This document shows positions 52,896-64,000 of a DNA stretch of 64,000 nucleotides, piece after piece. The stretch is taken from the NCBI GenBank assembly GCA_018907035.1, contig JACCIC010000187.1, positions 1,020,571 to 1,084,570 of the forward strand. Reading direction: 5' to 3'. Made by a program: the position numbers and the translations under genes. Numbering within the stretch: position 1 is the first letter of the stretch; the number at the start of each line of letters is the position of its first letter. Source of the DNA: Sycobia sp. Sy_11. Lineage: Eukaryota > Arthropoda > Insecta > Hymenoptera > Epichrysomallidae. The notes below the pieces were generated by a model. It did no database searches. It saw only the letters and a program-made list of their open reading frames with translations, and was not told where the DNA came from.

Positions 52896-52999
52896 GTAGG
52901 TTGTAGTCTTCAACGAGGTTGATTACGATAAAATCCTTTCTGATAACTGTCCCTACAAGCAAGAAAGTATATACCATGAAAAATCCAAGCCTATTAAGT

Positions 53000-53280
53000 T
53001 AGTCAGTCGTAGTTTGGTCCCTGATGAGGAGCTGTAGCGAGCTCGAAACGTTGGACAACAGCAGCAGAAACTTCAATTAAGTAAAGGTGATGGGAACAGT
53101 AAGATTGTACTTTACTAATAAAAAAATTTTTATTTCAGATTAGTCTACAAGGACATTCTGACTGTCATTATAATTGTCAATTAATTATATTTTGATATCT
53201 ATTAATATTAATACAAATATATATTAATATAATTATATATTATTTTTAATTTAATTGGACTGTAAGACCAATAGTAATTA
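53000..53280 (+). mobile_element. Hammerhead-like repeat, copy 2 (best preserved)
   Basis: The core reads GTCC (53017-53020), CTGATGA (53021-53027), one unpaired G, helix II GAGCT/AGCTC (53029-53033 and 53040-53044) with loop GTAGCG, GAAA (53045-53048), CGTT, then GGAC (53053-53056) able to pair with GTCC as helix I. This is the layout of a type I hammerhead with a minimal helix III (ACGT self-complementary). The body contains GTAAAGGTGATGGGAACAG, TTTCAGATTAGTCTAC and CATTCTGACTGTCATTATAA. The 3' end GGACTGTAAGACCAATAG is at about 53259-53276. There is no coding capacity. Ribozyme activity is not shown, only the sequence pattern. Confidence 0.65.
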
Positions 53281-53299
53281 ACCAACAGTAAGACCAACT

Positions 53300-53301
<2 letters not shown>

Positions 53302-53337
<36 letters not shown>
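53302..53337. repeat. (AC)n microsatellite
   Basis: Eighteen or so AC dinucleotides directly after the 3' end of the hammerhead-like repeat. Confidence 0.9.
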
Positions 53338-53339
<2 letters not shown>

Positions 53340-54480
53340 TTAAATTAACAATTCAATCTCTATAAACAATAATATACAAGATAACTCTCGCTGATATTTC
53401 TTTTTCTGTATGTAAATATAAATTAGGCCTTTGCCCATTTTAATTCCTTAAAATCAAAATTCGTAGATCATGATAAAAAAGTACTCTCTAAATTTAAAGT
53501 TGCTTAAAGCTTTTATTTTCTATTGTTAGATTATTTTAGCCTTCTATAAATAATAAAGCAAAAAATACTTGAAACTAAATATTGGAGAGTATCGTAAAAG
53601 GATGTAAACATATGTGTCCACTGGGTCTTATTACGATCTGCGTCTTTGCTGCCCTGCGCGGCAAATGCTTTATGAGTTTATTGCCTAGATGCCTGATGTG
53701 TTTTTATAGGTTTAAGTTTCTCACAAAGGCTTGCAGAGTTTTCAATTTCGAGTACTGCAGTTAGTTTTGCGTTGTCCTTTCGTTTGAACAGACGTCTTTT
53801 CCTTCCTCGTTTGAAATAATGTTCATGTTAAAAGATTATTTCGTGTATCTTTATTTTAACATTCCATCTACTATATCTATATTGATTATGCATTAGTCAG
53901 TCCAGTTATCAGTACACCTATCTATACATAAAGAAGAATGTATCTTCTTGATTTAGGTGCTTTTTTTACCTAGAAGAACACGTTTGTCAATATTAAGCAT
54001 ATCTTAATATGCTACTCTACAATACTAAAAACCAGCAAGGACTTGTTAGGTTTTTGTAACCATACGGAAAAATGCTGCTCCTTTATATTTTTGTAGTGTA
54101 TACATTTTATTTTTTGATCTAGTTGTCCATTTTTTTTTTCATATTAAAACGACTAATTTTGATATGAAGTATCTTAATAGACATGGACCGTGATAGAAAG
54201 AAATTGTACATATAACCAACATTTCAAAAAGTAATTAAAAGAAACAGAATATTAATACGATATAAATATCGTGACTAGATAAATGAAACAATGCTCCAAC
54301 TACTTGCGTAATCCGCAAGTCTTCAGACAGTTTCGCGGAGGCTCAAAAAAAAAATGATATCTCAAAAGTATATGACATAAAAAAAAATAAACCTGTATAG
54401 ATATAACTACGAAAATATATCCGCATTATATACATAGAGCCTGAGAAAAACAGACTGCAGTCACGCGAAAGCTCAGGCGG
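53338..54480. other. AT-rich intergenic DNA, nothing recognised
   Basis: No coding exon or named repeat was found. The AT content begins to drop towards 54450, where the GC-richer island starts. Confidence 0.4.
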
Positions 54481-54489
54481 GGTCTTTAG

Positions 54490-54535
54490 GCGCAGCTCGA
54501 TTGGTAGCACTGCGATTCAATGTCATGCCTCAAGG
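54490..54535 (+). repeat. tRNA-like fragment
   Basis: GGCGCAGCTCGATTGGTAGCACTGCGATTC resembles the D-arm half of a tRNA (GCTC..TTGGTAGC). The expected B-box half is absent, so it is a fragment or SINE head, not a working tRNA. Confidence 0.35.
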
Positions 54536-54546
54536 TAAACTATCAA

Positions 54547-54554
54547 TGACGTCA
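54547..54554. promoter_or_regulatory. TGACGTCA palindrome (CRE-type site)
   Basis: A perfect CREB/ATF consensus palindrome followed by CGCACGTCAC. It is in the GC-richer island. Confidence 0.4.
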
Positions 54555-54813
54555 GCGCACGTCACATTAACAAGTGGGAGTGGAAATGGTTCCATGGGGT
54601 AGGGGAACTGGAGGGAGGGGGGCGAGCAAGCACTGACAGGCGCAACACGCAGGCGTAAATACACATACACACACACACGCGCGCGCGCACACACACACGC
54701 ACACGCACACAGTAGCAGCACTCACGATAGAAGCTCCCCGCGCTCTCGTCGACGGCGACGCTGGCGGCGGCGTGAAGAGAGTGCGCTTTGGGGGCCTCCT
54801 CTTTCTCGATCTC

Positions 54814-54817
<4 letters not shown>

Positions 54818-54865
<48 letters not shown>
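54818..54865. repeat. (TA)n microsatellite
   Basis: About 48 bases of alternating T and A inside the GC-richer island. Confidence 0.9.
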
Positions 54866-54869
<4 letters not shown>

Positions 54870-55449
54870 TGTATGCTTAATGCGTGTGCGCGCTCGTCGT
54901 CGACGACGACGGGTCCGTCTGGCGGCCACTCGCTTTTTTCCTTCGATTTTTCAAAAGCACGCGGACTGCGGAGCAGCGCGCATGTAGTATATAATATATA
55001 TAGGAGTTCTCCTGGGTCGTGTCTCCGATAGCTCGCGGGTTAGCTGCATCAGCGCGCCGCGGCGGGATCAGAGAGCTGCACAGCCGAGAGACGAGAAAAA
55101 GAGAGAGGGTGGGAGGGAACGAAAAGTGAGCGATATATATATATATATATATATATACATGCCTGCATACGTAAGATATTTACACGCACATTGCCGCGGG
55201 TGTGAAGAAGACGACGCATATAGACAAGTGTGGAAAATATAATATATATATATATGCTATAGTGCAATTTTTGCTCCTCCTTCTCCTACTTCTCCTCATT
55301 ATTATTACGCTACTCGATCCCCTATCAGCGAAAGGGACAGTGCACGCAAATTGTCAAGAAAAGAGCGGGCAGCGCAATTTATTACGAAGCAGTATGATCT
55401 TATAATAATTAATAAAAAGTTTATTATTCAAATATATTTAATGTACTAT

Positions 55450-55550
<101 letters not shown>

Positions 55551-55635
55551 GTAGAGCAACGAAGGAAAAAGAAGTCAGTAGTAGCAGCCAGTGCCTCAGT
55601 CGGATAGTCAGTAGTTACAGACGATACATCCTCAG

Positions 55636-55685
<50 letters not shown>

Positions 55686-55712
55686 TTAGTATATATATAT
55701 ATAAATACTCAC

Positions 55713-56160
55713 CTATCGGGGAACAAGCACAGCGTGTCGCGTTTGCGCCGAGCGCCCTATACTCGGCACTCGCTCATAAACGCACACCAGAAGCCTGCAG
55801 GCCCCGCAAGGAGGAGCTTTCTAGATATATCGTCGTGTTGATACACATATACATATAGATATATGTGTGCATTACCGCTCGTCGCGCAAGTGTAAGATCG
55901 CACGAGCGTGCGCACACAGATGCGCGCATGCATGCAGCAGCAACAGCATACAGCAGCGGCAGCGGCATCCAGCGTAGCAGTAGCAAAGTGAAGCAGCAGT
56001 AGAGTTCTCAGATGGAAAATCACCGAAAAGCCCGTGCGCATGTCCGCGCCCGATGACGTCACGAAAATTGTGTGGTTTTGATCCGTGTATTGTGTACATA
56101 TATATGTGTATATATATAAAAATATATATATATATACATACTATATAGTGGCGCACAGAT
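55713..56160 (-). other. Candidate noncoding first exon, minus strand
   Basis: On the minus strand CCCCGATAG|GTGAGTATTT gives a near-perfect splice donor with the exon ending at 55713. The DNA upstream of it (to about 56160) is GC- and CpG-richer than the window and has no sustained coding frame. It is proposed as a 5'-UTR exon of a gene that extends left or whose body lies elsewhere. The exon start is a guess. Confidence 0.25.
56054..56061. promoter_or_regulatory. TGACGTCA palindrome (CRE-type site)
   Basis: A perfect CREB/ATF consensus, lying between the two candidate divergent first exons (55713 minus, 57014 plus). Confidence 0.4.
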
Positions 56161-56699
56161 ATCGGCCCCGCGGCCTGCGCGAGCGTCGTCTGTGTATATT
56201 GTCCGTGGGTGCGCGCGCCCGATAACTCCGCATGTGTGTGTGTGCCTGTGCCTATTTTTTTCGCCCGCTATAATGATGGGCCTGTGGTAAAAGTTCGAAT
56301 AAACGCGTATATTTTAATATAAAGAAATAAATAAATAAATAAATAAATAAATTTAAAAATATATATATATATAATATATATATGTGTGTGTGTGTATAAT
56401 ACTGTTATATACATATATATTACATTGTTATTAAATTGTTGTGAATTAAAAATTATAAGAAGAGGAGAGAAGGAGCGCTTGCGCCGCGCACACTTGCTGC
56501 TGCAGCGCTCTCAGTGTGAATAAGATAATAATAAGATCGGCGAGAACGCGGTGTCGTCGCGCGGGGGAGGGAGGGAGATAGATATATTGTTTTGCGAGCG
56601 GCATAATGTACATAATATCGCGATGTCTGTTATGCAGGTGTTATAGTAATAATAATAATAAATTAAAAGAGAAATAATGTGCTGTCGCGTCAATGTGAG

Positions 56700-56911
56700 C
56701 AACGCGGACGCGTTTTGTCGTGAATAAAGTAAGCTGTAAGATCATACATACATTTATATATCTATATATACGAGAGGGACAGATCGCAGAGATATCTTCG
56801 CACGAACGGCGATGTCGCTCCACGAGTTTGTCGACTAAAAGAGGGAGAGGGGTGGAGAGGAGAGGAGAGTAAGAGGAAGAGAGAAAGAGAGAGAAAGAGA
56901 GAGAGAAATAA

Positions 56912-56945
<34 letters not shown>

Positions 56946-57014
56946 AGGGCGATCGCCGAAGGAGCTGGAGGTGACACCACCCGGCCGGTCTGCGCGAGGG
57001 AGACAGTCTCTTTG
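56700..57014 (+). other. Candidate noncoding first exon, plus strand
   Basis: GTCTCTTTG|GTAAGTACC gives a near-consensus donor with the exon ending at 57014. The preceding 300 bases are GC-richer with purine-rich (GA) tracts and no convincing protein. This looks like the end of a long untranslated first exon of a gene extending to the right beyond what I can see. The left boundary is arbitrary. Confidence 0.27.
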
Positions 57015-57340
57015 GTAAGTACCGGAGCCAAGTTTAACATGCGGGTAATCGTTGGTACGTGCACGATATTCGCCATATTTTTCCTCCTCCGTATCTGCAC
57101 GCGCCTTCGGCGTTCCTTTTTTCTATCAGCTTTCGTCTGCTTCTCTCTCTTTTGCTCTTTCTTGCTGTTTTTCCTTTTTTTCGTAGTATATATATATATA
57201 TACTCTGCTTCTCCACTCTGCTCTGTTCTGCTGCCGATACTCTGGCTGCCCTGGCTACTCTGCTCTGCGTGTTGCTTACTGCTTCGAAAAGTATGTGCGG
57301 TGAAGTGAGAGGAAGAGAGGGAAAGAGTGAGCGAGCGATC

Positions 57341-57359
57341 GAGCGAGCGAGAGAGAGAA

Positions 57360-57452
<93 letters not shown>
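57341..57452. repeat. (GA)n microsatellite
   Basis: About 110 bases of mostly pure (GA)n just downstream of the candidate donor at 57015. Confidence 0.9.
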
Positions 57453-57456
<4 letters not shown>

Positions 57457-58550
57457 TGAGATGGCCTTCGAACGCACCAACATATAACACACGTGCGCAC
57501 TCTCTTTAGATATGCGAGCGAACGATGCGCTTATATACATACATACGTACGTGCATGTGTAGGTAAGAGATACTGGATTGTGTACACATTTTTTCCGAAG
57601 GTTTTTCGAAACGAGGCAAGCATCTCAGAAACTTTTTTCGATTTAGTTTCATTAATAATAAATATCGAGATTGTGCACGCTGCCAGTTTTTAAAGGATGA
57701 CACTCGTTCCGAGGCGACTAGTTTAGAAAGGTTATGTGACGCGTTGGAGATTTTATTGATCTTGGCGGGCCCGGATCGAATTTTTACAGCAGTTCATCAC
57801 GCTTTTAATATTACTTTGACCTCAGAAATTTTCTGTTTTTTATATATATGGGTGTTTCCAAGTGCAAGTTAAAGATGCATGAAAGAGAATAAATGCTTAA
57901 CATCATTAACTCTATGCATTTAATATTCGGATGCAGTGCGAGTTCGAACGTTATTTGAGAAAAGGTCACTTATTTTTTGTCCGATTGATAAATAAAAATA
58001 ATTTTCTAATATTTTAATTACTTTTTTTCAAGTTTTCACTTTATTCTTTTTTAGTTTAAAACATTTGTATTTTATAGCTGGCATTGTGCACCTAAGACTA
58101 TAAAATGCAAGGACAAAACTTTTAATGATATTCTGCTAAATGGAACATAAATATTCAGTCAAAATAATTTCTTTAAAGACAGAGGATTCTATATTCTTAA
58201 TTTTATTGCTGCACATTTGCTTTGCGAAGCTTTTGTTGATTTTTACAATGATCAATTATTTGATAAATAATGTTGCAGCGTATATTAAACAGTAATGTGT
58301 ATTGCATTTTATATTTTTTCAATGATTTCTTATTATTCTAATAAAAAACTAATGTTTAATTATATTTATGCAAAAGCCATTTTAATGTCTTAATAAAGTT
58401 GCATTCAAAGCACTTGATTAGCGTTCAAAATATACTGCAGCATTAAATTTAAAGTTACATAAAGTGATCAAAGCTTTTCAGTTTCATTTTGTTTTCTTTT
58501 CATGATGTGCCTTTGTCAATTAGACTTTTATCGCGCTTCCAATAGATAGG

Positions 58551-58600
<50 letters not shown>

Positions 58601-59065
58601 CACCAAGATTGTCTGATGCCTGGTGATGAGAAAATTTCTGTTATCCTGACTTTAGTACCAGCACTGAACTGTAGATGATGACCTGTGATTAATAATTACA
58701 CCATATTAAACATAGAGTAGCCACCTTCTGTAAAATTCGCGAGAATCATATTCATGGTTATTATCATTCAGGCAGTTCTTTCGCTGAGCTATGTAATGCA
58801 GTGAATATATATAACAATATATGGTATCAAGTATATAAAACAGCTATATACAGCGGAGGGGAACATTTCCGAAGGCAAAGCGTGGCGGGAGCAGTGTGCT
58901 AAAAGGCCATATTATATACGTGCATATACACATACAAGATGCATCGTTACCACAAACATTTCTCTATATTACCAGGAGTCCACTGATTAGATCCTTAGCA
59001 GAAGGGGGTATCGCTAGTGGGGTAGGGTTGCTAATAAACAGTAGTGTCTACTATATATATATATG

Positions 59066-59115
<50 letters not shown>

Positions 59116-59480
59116 TATTCTCTGATCTCGATCTCGCGCGAACGCGGGGTTACATCACGTTGTTTCCGTGCCACACCGCATTGGAGCCGCATCTCTACGG
59201 GCTAGGAGGCGCGGAGGCGCGTCGAAAAATTCGCTTGCCTTGGCACGTTCGCCCGTCTGGCGCAGCCGATCGCTCATTATTCTCACGTTTCAAAACAATG
59301 CAGGCGCATACACACACACACACACACACACACACATTCCCTCGACATTCTCTGGACTGTCTGCTGCTATATACTACGCGATATATGGGACTGCTGTAAA
59401 GCGAGAGCGAGGAAATCCCTCAAATAAATTGACGCCTTTGCGTAAACCCAGGCATTTGGTGGAAAAATAGAGAAAGAGAG

Positions 59481-59538
<58 letters not shown>

Positions 59539-59915
59539 CGAATCGCTGGACATATAAATATTATAACAGGGCCAAGGCTTACAAAAGTTCGTCCTACCGG
59601 ACATGGGCCGTTACTACTTAGGATTTTCCTCTCCCTTGCACGAGCACTCCCCGTACGTGCATTATCATCTATAATGTCCTGATACTATACTGTAGCGCTG
59701 CATTTAAGCTTTAAGAAGATTTTTTCTGTTCCTTGGTTTCTTGCTTAGAGACAGTGTATATGATTTTTATTGTTAATTTTCTTCCCGTTGGTTTCACAAA
59801 ATTCTATACAAAACATAGCAGTTTTATAATAAAAGGTAAAGCTTTCTATTTTGTTTATCAATGTAACGAATCAAAATTTCATAAATTTCACATACACACA
59901 CACACACACACACAC

Positions 59916-59974
<59 letters not shown>

Positions 59975-61580
59975 CATAGAAGGTACAGAATGAATCTAAA
60001 AACGATATGAATTACATAAATGCAGATAAGAATGAATAAAGAATATAATAATATCTTCCTTACGAATTTATTTATATGCTCTTGATTTGAAGTATAAACT
60101 TATTTGTATTTAGTCACGGCTTCCATCTATTGGCGTATAATTTTTACAAATGATTAATATATTTAATTTTATTATAATTTATATATTTACTTAGAGTAGT
60201 GTGTACGCTTAGCTATATACTATTCAATATACTTTTAATTGTTCTGTCCTTTTTTACAACGATAAATAAAACATCGAAGAGCGCCACATTATATATGTAT
60301 AAGGCTTTGCGATCACCATAAGCGCGCTAGTGATTCGGTTAGCATTTATAAACTTGCAAAATGAGCCGGGTCGTTAGTTTTTTTTCAATTAATATATTGT
60401 GTGCGTCCGTGTGTGCGTGTGTGAATCTGCAGGAGTGAGACAAGAAAAGAGAATTTGTATATACATTGGAATATATCCCACCATGATCCATTTTTTATAC
60501 TCATACGCTGATTTTCATTCATCCAGGTTCTAAATATATGAAGCTTTTTTCGCGCTCTTATACGATTGGTAAAAACGAACGTGCAGAGCAAGATCACAAG
60601 TAGTATAATATACAAGTAGTAGATAAACAAAGGTGTATCCTAAAATCAGTCACAACGGAAATATATAACTTCATAATATATATGAATATAGAGAATAGAG
60701 AGAGGATGAGAATGTGACACAATTACTATAATAAAAAAGTTATTTTATTTTTTCGAAAATGTCGGGAAAATGTTCATTTTGCTCTATAACTGAGCATTAT
60801 TTCGGAATTAGGCCGTTTCAGGGCCTGGCAATCTGGAAATACAGATTAAGCAGACGAAAAATAGCAAGCAGTATAAAATTGTATAGAGAATCTCACTGTG
60901 TGAATCCCGAATTTGCTTCACATTGATGATCACTTAGTTTACAATTTCGTTTCTGCTACGAGCATCTATCTTTAATCGGTCTCGCTTTAAAGCTAAAGCA
61001 ATAACCTATCGAGTTCAGCGATAATACTATCATAAAATGTTCTAAGCATTATTAACTTTTCACATTTTTAAAAATAGCAAAACCATACAAGTTTTTATTT
61101 GTTTATAACGAAATTTAACCTCTTCGTTTCAAAATAAAAAGAAAAACCAATATAGAAAATTATTCCTTGTTTAATCACGAGCAATTTTGTATATGGTAAG
61201 GCTTTGTTATTTTGAAGCACATATTCCCAGACGAGGTGCACGTGTAGACCGCAGAAGGCTGCGCTGTCATTTGTTCTACAATTATGAATTTTAGGAAAAA
61301 TACGTAAGAAACGAGCCATCTTCCCAATATAATTATTTATTTACATGCTTGGATTATGCAATGATTTTTTATTATTTTTCCAAAAATACACTATTTTTGT
61401 CCATCAACGGGATATATTTCGAAAAAGATAACCTGGTAACCTCGAAATTTCTACTCAGCCATCCAAAAAATATATGCAAACGTCAAGTTGCCACGTGGAC
61501 CTAAAAGTAGATACTCAATCATATGTATAGCGCTAGGATTCACAAGAAAATAATACACCATAAGAACATAAATGATCCAT
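57453..61580. other. Gene-free, microsatellite-rich DNA
   Basis: No recognisable coding exon. Tracts include (GA)n 58553-58595, (TA)n 59051-59114, (CA)n 59311-59335, (GA)n 59484-59531, and a compound (CA)n 59892-59916 plus (GA)n 59921-59970. If the donor at 57015 is real, this would be a long first intron. Confidence 0.45.
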
Positions 61581-61589
61581 AAACGATCG

Positions 61590-61895
61590 CTTAGTTCTTG
61601 AGGATGAACCGTAGCAGTTCGAAACGTCGGATACCAAAGGAGAAAATAAGGTGGTGGGTGCCGTCAGATTGTCCTTCACTAACATAGAATCTAGTTTATT
61701 ATTTTTATTTTTTTTATTTCATTATTATTTTATTTTATTATTTTCAATTTTTAATCTAAGTTATTTTTAGTAATAAGTTTTATTTCAAATTCTTCGGATG
61801 TGATAATAAACAAGGACAGTCTGACTGTCATTATTTTAGGTAATATATTATATTATAAGGACTGTAAGACCGATAAAAATATTTATTAATGCAAT
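61590..61895 (+). mobile_element. Hammerhead-like repeat, copy 3
   Basis: The core reads TTGAGGA (61598-61604), one unpaired T, helix II GAAC/GTTC (61606-61609 and 61617-61620) with loop CGTAGCA, GAAAC (61621-61625), GTC (61626-61628), GGATACC. The first core base is T, where a hammerhead needs C, so this copy should be inactive. The triplet GTC is the canonical cleavage triplet. The body ends with GGACAGTCTGACTGTCATTA and GGACTGTAAGACCGATA at about 61859-61875, as in the other copies. Confidence 0.65.
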
Positions 61896-62079
61896 TCAAA
61901 ACAGTCAAATAAGTACAATTTTAATATAAATGATCCATACGTAAATTTTTTAAGCAAACACCTACAAATATTTAAAAAAAAATTTTAAGCATATTGTTTA
62001 AGCAAAAAAAATATATATAAAATACCTAATAGAATTTTTTTTAAAAATAATTGTAAACTACAGTTTTATGTTTTAACTT

Positions 62080-62143
<64 letters not shown>

Positions 62144-63105
62144 GCATAACACTTCTTGAGAAATTCTACCAAATAGTTCTAAAGAAATTAATACACAGAC
62201 TAAGCGCATTTTGTTTATTTTCTAAAGCGCATTCTCATATATATATATATGTAAATTCCTAATATTGAAATGAATTGTAACGAACCAATCGATAGGGTGG
62301 GCCTTATTCTCATGATAAATCTCTGCGCGCGCACACACACACACACACATCATCGTCATCATACGGTAATCTAGGCGCGCACGCGCGGGATATTGGCACA
62401 TATGTGTATGTATGTATTATATGTATATATACACAGATTGTTCACGTGCGACAACTTTTTAACCGCTATATGCTTAACTTTGACCGTGTTATTATGCCAT
62501 TACGTTGCGCGATTACGAAACGGTGATTTAATATTGTGTACTTCTCCCACGCACATTTATGGAGAAAAAAAAGTGAGCGTCGCAGTGCGCGTGTGGGCGT
62601 GCTTTAAACGTACAAATACACGTATGCGCGCGCACACGCGCACCGACGCACACCGACATAGATACTGTATTTGTCGAAATATGTGTGTTAAGAAAAATTT
62701 TTTCCTTAATCGTCTGTAAATATATGTATATATATTTCAAAAAACGTGAGTATATAGTGCAAATACAAATTTAAAGTCTACACGCACATAATCTCTCTGT
62801 TAAATTTTATATGTTCTTATATATATATATATATATAGATGCATATGCGTAAAGCTTTAATAAACAAATAAGTATAATTAAATTCAATTTCATTTAGATT
62901 TATATTCTTATATATTTTAAAAACTTATGATATATATGGATATATATCGTTGATATTACAAGTTAAATGGATACGCGTAATAAATTAAGAAGTAAATAAA
63001 TATTCATTTATACTTATTTATACTTATTGTATTTGGCTTTTCTCCCGTATGTGCACAAGTTACACTTTTACTTTTACGTATATGCACATACAAGAATGAC
63101 AGAGT
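61896..63105. other. Gene-free DNA with (TA)n and CpG-rich short patches
   Basis: It holds (TA)n at 62083-62140 and a (CA)n near 62334-62350. GC-alternating words (GCGCGCGC-like) lie near 62325 and 62625-62650. No coding exon is supported. Confidence 0.4.
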
Positions 63106-63111
63106 AGACAA

Positions 63112-64000
<889 letters not shown>

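Noticed and set aside
57034..57540. Several long overlapping open frames rich in SLSLSL or RERERE
   Set aside because: They are translations of (GA)n/(CT)n microsatellites with no domain or splice support.

Overview
This is AT-rich nuclear DNA from an arthropod, most likely an insect. The evidence is six spliced, single-copy eukaryotic genes with insect-like protein sequences, short AT-rich introns with GT..AG borders, non-LTR and tRNA-derived retroelements, and very long dinucleotide microsatellites. A hymenopteran such as a parasitoid wasp is my best guess. That guess rests on general resemblance only and is not demonstrated.

Layout. 1-6.4 kb: AT-rich DNA, then a decayed but nearly full-length non-LTR retrotransposon with endonuclease, reverse transcriptase and RNase H, on the minus strand. 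6.4-10.3 kb: intergenic DNA with a GC-richer promoter-like patch and a 666-bp TTAA-flanked foldback transposon. 10.3-12.5 kb (+): RNF216-like RBR E3 ubiquitin ligase. 14.0-24.2 kb (-): GANP/xmas-type TREX-2 scaffold, with repeats in its introns. 26.5-34.7 kb (+): complete ELP1 (Elongator). 36.0-39.8 kb (-): cyclin B. 42.1-43.7 kb (+): VPS26C/DSCR3 (Retriever). 43.9-45.8 kb (-): PARP16. 46-54 kb: gene-free, with dispersed repeats and a degenerate tandem array of about 160-bp units. 54-64 kb: no recognisable protein gene. It holds a GC-richer island with divergent splice-donor candidates and cAMP-response-type palindromes, and a very high density of (TA)n, (GA)n and (CA)n tracts, including a (GA)n block of about 420 bp.

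Exon models were built by hand from reading frame and splice signals. In all six genes the exon lengths sum to a multiple of three, and protein lengths are close to the families' usual lengths: 579, 1640, 1319, 429, 299 and 379 aa. The genes are housekeeping (mRNA export, tRNA wobble modification, cell cycle, endosomal recycling, ER stress and ADP-ribosylation, ubiquitin) and do not form one pathway. They alternate in convergent and divergent pairs.

The most unusual item is a three-copy dispersed repeat (25.6-25.9, 53.0-53.3 and 61.6-61.9 kb). Its head carries a hammerhead-ribozyme-like core (CTGANGA, a helix, then GAAAC) with covarying helix II pairs. The best copy sits about 100 bp beyond the tandem array. 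This resembles, but is not proven to be, the ribozyme-bearing terminal repeats of Penelope-like elements.
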